From contig NZ_FZOU01000004.1 in assembly GCF_900188085.1 (NCBI RefSeq), positions 470,177-534,176 of the forward strand: 64,000 nucleotides of DNA, written 5' to 3'. Shown piece after piece: positions 17,801-25,572 of the stretch; position 1 is the stretch's first letter; each line of letters starts with the position of its first letter. The notes below the pieces were generated by a model that searched no databases, was not told where the DNA came from, and worked only from the letters and a program-made list of their open reading frames with translations. Position numbers and translations under genes: made by a program. The stretch comes from Granulicella rosea. Lineage in GTDB: Bacteria; Acidobacteriota; Terriglobia; Terriglobales; Acidobacteriaceae.

Positions 17801-18346
17801 GAAGGTCTGCTCATCCTCGCCGCGCTGGTCACGGTGTACATCGTGCTGGGCGTGCTGTACGAGAGCTTCGTGCATCCCATCACGATTCTTTCGACGCTGC
17901 CCTCGGCCGGCGTCGGCGCATTGCTTGCGTTGCGGCTCTTCAATCTCGACCTCGACATCGTCGCCATCATCGGCATCATCCTGCTGATCGGTATCGTGAA
18001 GAAGAACGGCATCATGATGGTCGACTTCGCGCTCGAAGCCGAACGCAACCACGGCATGAACGCAACCGACGCGATCTACCAGGCGTCGCTGCTGCGCTTC
18101 CGCCCCATCCTGATGACCACCATGGCCGCGCTGCTCTCGGGTATTCCGCTGGCCTTCGGCTCGGGCATCGGCAGCGAGCTGCGCAAGCCGCTCGGCGTGG
18201 CGATGGTCGGCGGCCTCATCTTCTCGCAGGTGCTTACGCTGTACACCACGCCGGTCATCTACATCTTCTTCGACAACCTGGGCCGGCGCTTCTCCAAGCA
18301 CCCCAGCAAGACCACGGTCGCACAGCCCGAGACGGAGGCCGCATAA
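14852..18346 (+). CDS. mdtB: RND efflux permease (MdtB-like) with Ser/Thr-rich insert
   Basis: 1164 residues, about 125 more than usual. The HAE1/MdtBC architecture is intact: TM1 with RPVATALLMVAIFL, periplasmic loop with LPEVDYPTIQV, the proton-relay Asp pair in GFVVDDAIVMIEN (~400) and the Lys in GIVKKNGIMMVDFAL. Residues ~780-903 are a low-complexity Ser/Thr/Ala/Gly tract (STSSTLTASATNGVSTTSS-like) ending in GGGGGSSSSNTATAATP, inserted in the second periplasmic loop. With the next gene it probably forms a heterotrimeric MdtBC pump. It overlaps mdtA by 4 nt, and its TAA overlaps the next ATG by 1 nt. Confidence 0.93.
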   Translation: MNPSQPFILRPVATALLMVAIFLAGGVSYFQLPVSALPEVDYPTIQVLTYYPGASPDVVASAVTAPLERQFGEVAGLSQMTSTSAGGVSVIVMQFQLSLNIDVAEQEVQAAINAGQSYLPANLPTPPIYSKSNPADAPVLTLALTSNEMALSQVEDLADTRFAPKISQISGVGLVSISGGQKPAVRIQANPTALASYGINLEDLRNALTGTSLNSAKGSFDGPQQDYTINANDQLTSSGDYKQVVVAYKNGAPVMLTDVAKIVDGVENAQLAAWMNYTPAVILNIQRQPGANTIAVVDSIQKLLPTLEATLPKSVHVQITTDRTSEIRASVADVWFELGLTIFLVIAVIFIFLRSISATIIPAIAVPLSLVGTLGVMYLAGYSLNNLTMMALTISTGFVVDDAIVMIENISRYIEEGEAPMAATLKGAEQIGFTILSLTVSLIAVLIPLLFMGDVAGRLFRQFAVTLAVTIVISAFVSLTLTPMMAARLLKHTPPSEQGRFYNITEHFFERIIAFYGRTLKFVLGYQTITLLVAVVTLCLTVVLYMTVPKGFFPTQDTGIIQGITQAGAATSFKAMTEAQQKISKVLLDDPAVESISSFIGADGTNTTLNSGRIQINLKPLGSKDGERNLSATAVIDRLGPKLEKVEGIKLYMQPIQDLTVDDRVSRTEYQYTLEDPNQAELNQVTHDFVAELKKLPELSDVVTDQQLGGKAAQLVIDRATATRFGITPSVVDATLYDAFGQRQINTMYTQLNQYHVILETDPSFQTNPNKLQDIYIQGSSTGTIAATAASTQGSSAGAGSGSSSSTSSTLTASATNGVSTTSSNSLASSTASTNNITSSNTGSALTAASTSASTNSSTATGATSTAATTSTSGTSRSTSTTGATTTATSGGGGGSSSSNTATAATPVPLSAFTHFETQSEALSINHQGQFPAVTVSFNLGAGTSLGQALDAIDKVIAKSKFPQSVVANYQGTAAAFQNSLSNEGLLILAALVTVYIVLGVLYESFVHPITILSTLPSAGVGALLALRLFNLDLDIVAIIGIILLIGIVKKNGIMMVDFALEAERNHGMNATDAIYQASLLRFRPILMTTMAALLSGIPLAFGSGIGSELRKPLGVAMVGGLIFSQVLTLYTTPVIYIFFDNLGRRFSKHPSKTTVAQPETEAA

Positions 18347-21300
18347 TGTCGACCGGCGAGCACCACGACCACCATCCCGAGCCGGTCGACGGACCCAATC
18401 TTTCGCGCGTCTTCATCGAGCGCCCGGTTGCGACTATCCTGCTCACCATCGCGGTCGCCATCGCAGGCGCCATCGCCTTCGCGGTGCTGCCGGTGTCGCC
18501 TCTGCCGCAGGTGGACTTCCCGACGATCACGGTCGCGGCCAGCCTGCCGGGCGCAAGCCCCGACATCATGGCGTCCTCGGTCGCCACGCCGCTCGAACGC
18601 CAGTTCGGCCATATCGCCGGCGTGACCGAGATGACCTCGACGAGCTCGCTCGGCACCACCGGCGTCACGCTGCAGTTCGATCTTTCGCGCAATATCGACG
18701 GCGCCGCGCGCGACGTCGAAGCCGGCATCAACGCGGCCCGATCCTATCTGCCGCAGAACCTGCCCGCCAACCCGACCTACCGCAAGGTGAACCCGGCCGA
18801 CTCGCCCATCCTCGTGCTCGGTCTGCAGTCCGATGTCTACGACGTACCCACGCTTTATGACGAGGCCTCGACCGTCATGGAGCAGCGCATCTCGCAGATC
18901 ACCGGCGTCGGCCAGGTGACGGTCGTCGGCGCATCCCTGCCCGCGGTGCGCGTGGAGATCAATCCCAACCAGCTCGCCAGCTACGGCATCAGCCTGCCGC
19001 AGGTCCAGCAGGTCATCGCCGGACAGAACGCCAACACCGCCAAGGGTCAGCTTTCGAACGGCGACGAGACCATCGACATTCTCGCGAACGACCAGATCAC
19101 CAAGGCCGTCGCCTACAAACCACTCGTCATCGGTTATCACAACGGCGGCGCGGTGCGGCTGCAGGACGTCGCCGATGTCGTCGACTCGCAGCAGACCATC
19201 CGGCAGGCCGGCTTCCTGAACGGCAAGCTCTCGGTCAACATGCTCATCTTCCGGCAGCCGGGCGCGAACATCATCACCACGGTCGACGCCATCAAGGCCG
19301 CGCTGCCGTCGCTTGCGGCAACCATCCCCAAGGGCCAGCACCTGGTCATCATCCTCGATCGCACGCTGACCATTCGCGCCTCCGTCTCGGACATCGAACG
19401 CACGCTGGTCATCTCGGTGCTGCTTGTCATCGGCGTCGTCTTCGTCTTCCTGCGCAACGTTCGCGCGACGCTCATCCCCGCCGTCGCCGTGCCGGTCTCG
19501 CTGATCGGCACCTGCGCGGTCATGTACCTGTGCGGCTTCTCGCTCGACAACCTTTCGTTGATGGCGCTGGCGATCGCCAGCGGCTTCGTCGTCGACGACG
19601 CCATCGTCGTGATGGAGAACATCACACGTCACCTGGAAGAGGGACTCGGTCCACTCGACGCGGCGCTCAAGGGCGCGAAGGAGATCGGCTTCACCGTCTT
19701 CTCCATCTCGGTCTCGTTGATCGCCGTCTTCATACCGCTGCTGCTGATGGGCGGCATCATCGGCCGTCTCTTCCGCGAGTTCGCCATCACTCTCTCGACC
19801 GCCATCGTCGTCTCGATGGTCATCTCGCTGACGACGACGCCGATGATGTGTTCGCGCGTCCTCGTCCCCGAGCACGACATCGAACACGGCAGGCTCTACA
19901 ACTGGAGCGAGCGCGTCTTCGACGCCATCCTGAAGTTCTACCGGCGCACGCTGAACTGGACGCTCAACCACCCCGCGCTGATCCTGATCGTCTTCCTCTG
20001 CACGATCGCGCTCAACGGTTTTCTACTGACGCGGGTGCCGCTGGGCTTCTTCCCCCAGCAGGATACCGGCGCCATGACCGGCGGCATGCAGGGCCCGCAG
20101 GACACCTCCTTCTATGCCATGAAGGCCTCGGTCCAGCAGGCCACGGCCATCATCAAGGCCGACCCCGGCGTACAGAACGTCATGGCCTTCACCGGCGGCC
20201 AGGGCGCCACGAACGGCGGCTTCACGTTCGTCGCGCTCAAGCCGCTTGGCAAGGGCAAGGACGACCGGCAGGATTCGGTCGAAACCATCATGGCCCGGCT
20301 GCGTCCGAAGCTCGGACGTGTGCAGGGCGCGCAGACCTTCCTCCAGCCCGTGCAGGACATTCGCATCGGCGGTCGGCAATCGAGCGCGCAGTATCAGTAC
20401 ACGCTGCAGGCCGAGACCACCCAGGACCTGCAGAAGTACGGCCCGATGCTGCTGACCGCCATGCGTCACGCGCCGGGCTTCCAGGACGTAAACACGGACC
20501 AGCAGAATCTCGGCCTGCAGGCTCTGCTGACCTACGACCGCCCGACCGCCGCGCGGCTCGGCATCACGCCGCAACTGATCGACAATACGCTCTACGGCGC
20601 CTTTGGCCAGAGCGAGGTATCGACCATCTACTCCGAACTGAACCAGTACTACGTGGTGATGGAGGTCGCGCCGAAGTATTGGCAGACGCCCGAAGGACTG
20701 AAGAGCACGTGGATCATCCCGAACGCGCAGGGTGGCGCGGTGCCGCTGGCCTCGGTCGCGAAGTATGCGCCTTCGACCTCGCCACTGGGGATCAACCATA
20801 CGGGCCTGTTCCCCTCGGCCACGGTCTCGTTCAACCTGGCGCCGGGTGTGTCGCTCGGCCAGGCGACGCAGGAAATCGGCAATCTACTTGAAAAGATGAA
20901 CGTGCCCAGCGGCGTCAAAGGGCAGTTTTCCGGCACGTTGTCGGCCTTCAAGGACTCGTTGAACAGCGAAGTTTACCTCGTGATTACGGCCATCATCGCG
21001 GTTTACATCGTGCTGGGCATTCTGTATGAGAGCCTGGTGCATCCGCTCACGATTCTCTCGACGCTGCCTTCGGCCTCGGTTGGCGCCATGCTTGCGCTGG
21101 TGCTGACCAACACCGAGCTCGACGTGATGAGTATCATCGGCATCATCTTGCTGATCGGCATCGTGAAGAAGAACGCCATCATGATGATCGACTTCGCGCT
21201 GAACGCCGAGCGGAATGAGGGCAAGAACACGCGCGACTCGATCTATGAAGCCTCGATGCTGCGCTTCCGTCCAATCCTGATGACGACCTTCGCGGCGCTC

Positions 21301-21522
21301 TTCGGCGCGGTGCCGCTGGCGCTCGGCACGGGCATCGGGTCGGAGCTGCGGCGGCCGCTGGGCATCAGCATCATTGGCGGCTTGATCGTGTCGCAGGTGC
21401 TCACGCTCTATACGACGCCCGTCATCTACCTCTTTATGGATAACCTCCGCCTGAAGGTGCAGGGCGATAAGGACGCACGGCTCTTCGGACCGCGCCGCGA
21501 GCACAAAGAGGTAACCGCATGA
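18346..21522 (+). CDS. mdtC: RND efflux permease (MdtC-like)
   Basis: 1058 residues, normal length. RVFIERPVATILLTIAVAIA opens TM1; LPQVDFPTI, GFVVDDAIVVMEN (~415) and GIVKKNAIMMIDFAL carry the same proton-relay residues as its partner. It lacks the Ser/Thr insert of the first permease. A short His-rich cytosolic leader (GEHHDHHPE) precedes TM1. The two-permease arrangement is typical of MdtABC pumps for bile salts, novobiocin-like or other amphiphilic compounds; the substrate here is unknown. Confidence 0.93.
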   Translation: MSTGEHHDHHPEPVDGPNLSRVFIERPVATILLTIAVAIAGAIAFAVLPVSPLPQVDFPTITVAASLPGASPDIMASSVATPLERQFGHIAGVTEMTSTSSLGTTGVTLQFDLSRNIDGAARDVEAGINAARSYLPQNLPANPTYRKVNPADSPILVLGLQSDVYDVPTLYDEASTVMEQRISQITGVGQVTVVGASLPAVRVEINPNQLASYGISLPQVQQVIAGQNANTAKGQLSNGDETIDILANDQITKAVAYKPLVIGYHNGGAVRLQDVADVVDSQQTIRQAGFLNGKLSVNMLIFRQPGANIITTVDAIKAALPSLAATIPKGQHLVIILDRTLTIRASVSDIERTLVISVLLVIGVVFVFLRNVRATLIPAVAVPVSLIGTCAVMYLCGFSLDNLSLMALAIASGFVVDDAIVVMENITRHLEEGLGPLDAALKGAKEIGFTVFSISVSLIAVFIPLLLMGGIIGRLFREFAITLSTAIVVSMVISLTTTPMMCSRVLVPEHDIEHGRLYNWSERVFDAILKFYRRTLNWTLNHPALILIVFLCTIALNGFLLTRVPLGFFPQQDTGAMTGGMQGPQDTSFYAMKASVQQATAIIKADPGVQNVMAFTGGQGATNGGFTFVALKPLGKGKDDRQDSVETIMARLRPKLGRVQGAQTFLQPVQDIRIGGRQSSAQYQYTLQAETTQDLQKYGPMLLTAMRHAPGFQDVNTDQQNLGLQALLTYDRPTAARLGITPQLIDNTLYGAFGQSEVSTIYSELNQYYVVMEVAPKYWQTPEGLKSTWIIPNAQGGAVPLASVAKYAPSTSPLGINHTGLFPSATVSFNLAPGVSLGQATQEIGNLLEKMNVPSGVKGQFSGTLSAFKDSLNSEVYLVITAIIAVYIVLGILYESLVHPLTILSTLPSASVGAMLALVLTNTELDVMSIIGIILLIGIVKKNAIMMIDFALNAERNEGKNTRDSIYEASMLRFRPILMTTFAALFGAVPLALGTGIGSELRRPLGISIIGGLIVSQVLTLYTTPVIYLFMDNLRLKVQGDKDARLFGPRREHKEVTA

Positions 21523-21543
21523 AGGCTCGCCGCTTCCACTCTC

Positions 21544-21579
21544 GTCATCCTGAGCGTAGCGAAGGACCCCCGTATTTGC
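21544..21579. repeat. Dispersed repeat inside the RND operon
   Basis: GTCATCCTGAGCGTAGCGAA then GGACCCCCGTATTTGC; ~85% identical to 10000-10035. It fills the gap between the mdtC stop (21522) and the channel gene start (21627). Confidence 0.85.
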
Positions 21580-21626
21580 TTTTCGTTCGGCGCAACACCG
21601 CTGTTCGCCTGGAGAATCAGAACAAT

Positions 21627-23204
21627 ATGACTCACCCCGCCAAACTCGCAGCCACCGCAGCTCTCATACTTCTCGCAGGCTGCCGCGTAGGCCCCAAATA
21701 CACCACTCCCGCCACCCCGGCGCCGCCAGCCTTCAAAGAGTCCGCGCCTGCGGCATACGCCAACACGCCCGACGGGACATGGCAGCCCGCGGCGCCGCAG
21801 GACGCGATGCTCAAAGGCAAGTGGTGGGAGGTCTTCCACGAGCCCGAGCTGAACGCGCTCGAAGACGGCCTGAACATCGACAACCAGAATATCGCCCAGT
21901 ACTTCCAGAACTTCATGGCCGCGCGCGCGCAGGTCCGCGAGGCTCGCGCCGCGTACTACCCGACGGTCTCGGTCGCGCCGTCTTACCAGCGCACGCGCAC
22001 GCCGGGCACGCTGCGGAACTCCGTCTCGACGACCAGCGGAACCTCGACCGGAACCGGGACAGGCGGAACCGGCTCGACCGGGACGACGACCTCGACGACC
22101 GCCACCAGCGGCAGCACCGCCACCGTCATGTCCCTGCCCTTCGACGTCTCGTGGGAGCCGGACCTCTGGGGCAAGGTGCGCAACACCGTGCGCGAGTACC
22201 AGTACGCCACGCAGGTCTCCGCCGCCGAGCTCGAAAACGAGCGCCTGACCGAACAGGCCTCCCTCGCCGAGTTCTACTTCGAGCTGCGCGGACAGGACGC
22301 CCTGCAGGACGTGCTGAACAAGACCATCGAGGCCGATAAGAAGTCGCTCGAACTAACCCGCGCGCTGGTCGAGACCGGCATCGACAGCCCCGAGGCCGTC
22401 GCCGAGGCCGAGGTCACGCTGCGCAACGCGGAGGAGACCGGCATCGGCGTCGCCACCAATCGCGCCATCTACGAGCACGCGATCGCGACGCTGATCGGCA
22501 AGCCGGCGTCGAGCTTCTCGCTGCCCGTGCGGATGCTGACCGCCGACGCGCCGCCGATCCCGCTCGGCCTGCCCTCGCAACTGCTGCAGCGCCGGCCGGA
22601 CATCGCCGCCGCCGAACGCACCATGGCCCAGGCCAACGCGCTGATCGGCGTCGAAAAGGCCGCCTACTACCCGACGCTATCGCTCACCGGATCGGGCGGC
22701 AACGAGTCGTCGACCATCTCGAAGCTCTTCTCCGCGCCGGCGTTCTTCTGGTCGCTCGGCTCAACCGCCAGCGAGACGATCTTCGACGCCGGACTGCGCC
22801 GCGCCACGGTCGCGCAGTACACGGCGACCTACAACGCGGATGTCGCGGCCTATAAACAGACCGTCCTCACCGCCTTCCAGCAGACCGAAGACTACATCGC
22901 CACGGTCCGCATTCTGTCGCAGCAGATCGCCAAGCAGCAGGAGGCAGTCGCCGCGGCGCAGCGCTACCTCAATATCGCGCAGGCGCGGTACGAGACCGGC
23001 CTCGACCCATACCTGGACGTCATCACCGCGCAGAACACACTGCTATCCGACCAGCAGACCTTGGTGACTCTGCACGTGAGCGAGATGACCGCCGCCGTAC
23101 AGCTCGTGCAGGCGCTGGGAGGTGGCTGGGATACCACGCAGCTTCCGGCTGCAGGCGCGGTCAACACACCCGGAGCGGCGGCACAGGTGTCGAATACGCC
23201 GTAA
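21627..23204 (+). CDS. Outer-membrane efflux channel lipoprotein (NodT/OprM family)
   Basis: 525 residues. The signal peptide ends in a lipobox (LILLAGCRVGPKY), as in NodT-type channels. Two OEP domains follow, with family phrases KWWEVFHEPELNAL, ARAAYYPTVSVAPSYQR, SWEPDLWGKVRNTVREY, LLQRRPDIAAAERTMAQANA and IAQARYETGLDPYLDVITAQNTLL. Residues ~130-170 are a Ser/Thr/Gly tract (TSTGTGTGGTGSTGTTTSTT) just before SWEPDLWGK, where OprM has an outer-surface beta-hairpin loop. ATG at 21627 with GGAGAA upstream is the start; the longer frame from 21519 would translate a dispersed repeat. It is the last gene of the efflux operon. Confidence 0.92.
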   Translation: MTHPAKLAATAALILLAGCRVGPKYTTPATPAPPAFKESAPAAYANTPDGTWQPAAPQDAMLKGKWWEVFHEPELNALEDGLNIDNQNIAQYFQNFMAARAQVREARAAYYPTVSVAPSYQRTRTPGTLRNSVSTTSGTSTGTGTGGTGSTGTTTSTTATSGSTATVMSLPFDVSWEPDLWGKVRNTVREYQYATQVSAAELENERLTEQASLAEFYFELRGQDALQDVLNKTIEADKKSLELTRALVETGIDSPEAVAEAEVTLRNAEETGIGVATNRAIYEHAIATLIGKPASSFSLPVRMLTADAPPIPLGLPSQLLQRRPDIAAAERTMAQANALIGVEKAAYYPTLSLTGSGGNESSTISKLFSAPAFFWSLGSTASETIFDAGLRRATVAQYTATYNADVAAYKQTVLTAFQQTEDYIATVRILSQQIAKQQEAVAAAQRYLNIAQARYETGLDPYLDVITAQNTLLSDQQTLVTLHVSEMTAAVQLVQALGGGWDTTQLPAAGAVNTPGAAAQVSNTP

Positions 23205-23243
23205 ATCGTGTTGTCTCATGGGCTCATGCCGCCTCAAAGAAAT

Positions 23244-23279
23244 CGCCTCGGGGCTCTCACCCCGAGGCGTTTCGCTTTT
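23244..23279 (+). terminator. Intrinsic terminator of the RND operon
   Basis: A perfect 10-bp stem CGCCTCGGGG / CCCCGAGGCG with a CTCTCA loop, followed by TTTCGCTTTT, 40 nt after the channel gene stop. Confidence 0.85.
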
Positions 23280-23384
23280 CAGGGAAAAACTTGTAACCTC
23301 CGCATATGCCCGTGAGAGCGTCCCGCCTTTGAGTTGGCCGCGCAACTATCTCACTACCTTCTCTGGAAGTGAAACTGAACAAAT

Positions 23385-23735
23385 ATGAAGAACGTCCAGA
23401 TTGTCGACGGCGCCGTCAACGCAACCTTCAGCATCTTTCAGGCAACAGACTCGGAGTTTGCGCTGATCTTTCCCGCAGAAGGTCAGGACCTTGAGGTCGT
23501 GGAAGATTTTGTCGAACGGGTCGGCGAGCGAACCGCAGGAGAGACGCTCACCCCCGTGTGGAGCCGCCCAATTCACAAGCGCGACGCACAAGGCATCCAC
23601 GGAACGCTTTACTACGACTACAAGAACAAGGCCAATCGCCTGCCCGCGTCCAGGCGTGAGATCGATCGTCTTCCCGGTCAGATCAACGAGGCGCAGCGAG
23701 CCTTATACGCGAAGCTCAGAGAAGAGGAAGCCTAA
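23385..23735 (+). CDS. Hypothetical protein
   Basis: 116 residues, not recognised. It is soluble, with no signal or membrane segment; mixed alpha/beta pattern with an acidic middle (EGQDLEVVEDFVERVGE) and a charged C-terminal helix (REIDRLPGQINEAQRALYAKLREEE). GGAAGTGA upstream of the ATG is a possible binding site. It has slightly lower GC than its neighbours and stands alone between a terminator and ylxP. Confidence 0.65.
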   Translation: MKNVQIVDGAVNATFSIFQATDSEFALIFPAEGQDLEVVEDFVERVGERTAGETLTPVWSRPIHKRDAQGIHGTLYYDYKNKANRLPASRREIDRLPGQINEAQRALYAKLREEEA

Positions 23736-23772
23736 GGCTCCGCAACCGGTCATATAAAGTCACCCATTACCC

Positions 23773-24069
23773 ATGCCCATCGGAAAACTGACACTCGAAC
23801 TCTCGATCCCCCACGCGCAGTCGCTGAAGGACCGCCGCCAGGTCGTCCGCTCGCTCAAGGACAAGCTGCGCAACGGCTTCAACGCCTCGGTCGCCGAGCT
23901 GGACGAGGCGACGGTCTGGAACCGCGCGACCGTCGGCATCGTCGCCATCTCCGGGTCGAACTCTTACCTCACCGGCCAGCTTCGGGAGATCGACGACGCA
24001 GCCCAGCGCATCTGCGTCACGCTTGGGGCGGAGATTCAGGACTCCTTCGCCGAAATTCTCGAAGAGTAA
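23773..24069 (+). CDS. ylxP: YlxP (DUF503) family protein
   Basis: 98 residues, the usual length. Family phrases: LTLELSIPHAQSLKDRRQVVRSLKDKLRNGFNASVAELD (a long conserved N-half) and TVGIVAISG. YlxP commonly lies between infB and rbfA and is thought to act in ribosome or RNA metabolism; its reaction is not known. Here it begins the ylxP-rbfA-nrnA run, away from infB. Confidence 0.9.
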   Translation: MPIGKLTLELSIPHAQSLKDRRQVVRSLKDKLRNGFNASVAELDEATVWNRATVGIVAISGSNSYLTGQLREIDDAAQRICVTLGAEIQDSFAEILEE

Positions 24070-24127
24070 CCTCCTCCAGCGAAAGCCCGTCGAATTTGTT
24101 ACGCTAGAGTGTTTAGAGAAGAGAACC

Positions 24128-24565
24128 ATGCCCGAACCACGCGCCAGAACCTACCACCGCAACCGCGTCGCGAACTCCTTCTCCGAGGAGATCGGCGCCA
24201 TGCTCGAAGGCGAGCTCTCCGACCCGCGCATCTTTCCCTCGGTCGTCACCGAGGTAGTGCTCGCGCCCGGCGGCAAGTCCGCGCGCGTCTTCGTTGCCGT
24301 CCACGGCGGCGAGGAGGAAGAGGCCTCGACCCTTGCGGCGCTCACCACCGCACGCGGCTTCATCCGCGCGCAGATCCGCGAACGCATGGGCGTACGCCAC
24401 GTACCGGAGCTGGTCTTCGCCATCGATCGCTCCGAAAAGATGACCGGCCGCATGGACGAGCTGCTCGGCCGCATGCGCAAGCGCGAGAAGAAAACCGCCC
24501 CCGGCGACACGACCACGACCCAGGCCGCGACCGAGAAGCCAGCCGCGCAGCCTGCAAAAGCATGA
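24128..24565 (+). CDS. rbfA: 30S ribosome-binding factor A
   Basis: 145 residues. RbfA core (~1-115): RNRVANSFSEEIGAMLEGEL, DPRIFPSVVTEVVLAPGGK, ARVFVAV, FIRAQIRERMGVRHVPELVFAID. It binds the 30S subunit for late 16S rRNA 5'-end maturation. The C-terminal ~30 residues are a Lys/Thr/Ala-rich tail. ATG at 24128 follows AGAGAAGAG; the frame is open further upstream but lacks family similarity there. It overlaps nrnA by ATGA. Confidence 0.92.
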   Translation: MPEPRARTYHRNRVANSFSEEIGAMLEGELSDPRIFPSVVTEVVLAPGGKSARVFVAVHGGEEEEASTLAALTTARGFIRAQIRERMGVRHVPELVFAIDRSEKMTGRMDELLGRMRKREKKTAPGDTTTTQAATEKPAAQPAKA

Positions 24566-25554
24566 CCGCTCCCGCCGCCAATCTGACGGAAGCCGCTTCC
24601 ATTGCGACGCTGCTCGCGACCTTTCGGGCGCATCCGCACTTCATTCTGACCTCGCACCTCAGCCCCGATGGCGACGCGATCGGCTCGGTGCTGGGTCTCG
24701 CGGGTCTGCTGGAGCAGATGGGCGCGACCACCGAGTGCATCTTCGCCGACCCGATTCCCGCGATCTATCGCACGCTGCCCGGCGTCGACCGCATCCGGCA
24801 TGCAAGCGCCGCACTCCATCCAACAGCGCCCGCGATTCTGCTCGAATGCGACGTGGCGCGCTGCGGCCTGAAGGATCTCGACGGCCGCCTGATCGTGAAT
24901 ATCGACCATCATGCCAGCGCGCGGCCCTTCGGCGCCATCAACTGGATCGACGACTCCGCCTGCGCGGTCGGCGCCATGGTCTGCCGCATTGTGCAGGCCG
25001 CCATGGCCGAAGACCCGAGCATCGTGATCACCCCCGGCATGGCGACCTGCCTCTACACCGCCATCCTGACCGATACCGGCTCCTTCACCTACGCGGCCAC
25101 CGACGCCCGCACCTTCGAGGTCGCGCACGAGCTGATCCAGGCCGGGGCATCGCCTCACGGCATCGCGCGGGACGTCTACTTCTCCAATCCTTTCAGCAAG
25201 TTGCGCCTGCTTGGCACGGCTCTGCGCAACCTGAAGCGCGAAGGGCCCTTCGCCTGGACGACCGTCACCCAGCCGGAGCTGGACGAGGCCGGCGCCAGCA
25301 CCGACGAGTGCGAAGGCATCGTCAACTTCCTCATCGGCATCGATGGTATCGAAGCTGCGTTCTTTCTGCGCGAGATGCCGGATGAGAAACAGATTCGCGC
25401 CAGCCTGCGCAGCAAGAGCGCCATCGACGTTGCGCGCATCGCCGAACAGTTTGGCGGCGGCGGCCACCGGGTCGCCAGCGGCTGCACCCTGCCCACGCCC
25501 ATCCCCGAAGCCACCGAGAGCATTCTCTCCCGGCTTCGCGCCAGACTCGACTGA
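24562..25554 (+). CDS. nrnA: DHH-family oligoribonuclease / pAp phosphatase NrnA
   Basis: 330 residues. DHH domain: HLSPDGDAIGSVLGLAGLL (metal site), LECDVARC, NIDHHASARPFGAINWIDD (DHH motif) and DTGSFTYAATDARTF. DHHA1 domain at the C-terminus: GGGGHRVASGCTL, the substrate-binding loop. It degrades short RNA pieces and possibly 3'-phosphoadenosine 5'-phosphate. It is translationally coupled to rbfA, which is the common bacterial arrangement. Confidence 0.92.
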   Translation: MTAPAANLTEAASIATLLATFRAHPHFILTSHLSPDGDAIGSVLGLAGLLEQMGATTECIFADPIPAIYRTLPGVDRIRHASAALHPTAPAILLECDVARCGLKDLDGRLIVNIDHHASARPFGAINWIDDSACAVGAMVCRIVQAAMAEDPSIVITPGMATCLYTAILTDTGSFTYAATDARTFEVAHELIQAGASPHGIARDVYFSNPFSKLRLLGTALRNLKREGPFAWTTVTQPELDEAGASTDECEGIVNFLIGIDGIEAAFFLREMPDEKQIRASLRSKSAIDVARIAEQFGGGGHRVASGCTLPTPIPEATESILSRLRARLD

Positions 25555-25572
25555 ACCCGACGGACAGAACCT

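Noticed and set aside
14618..18301. A 1227-codon open frame antisense to the MdtB-like permease
   Set aside because: Same cause: the sense strand holds a complete RND permease, and the antisense product is low complexity.
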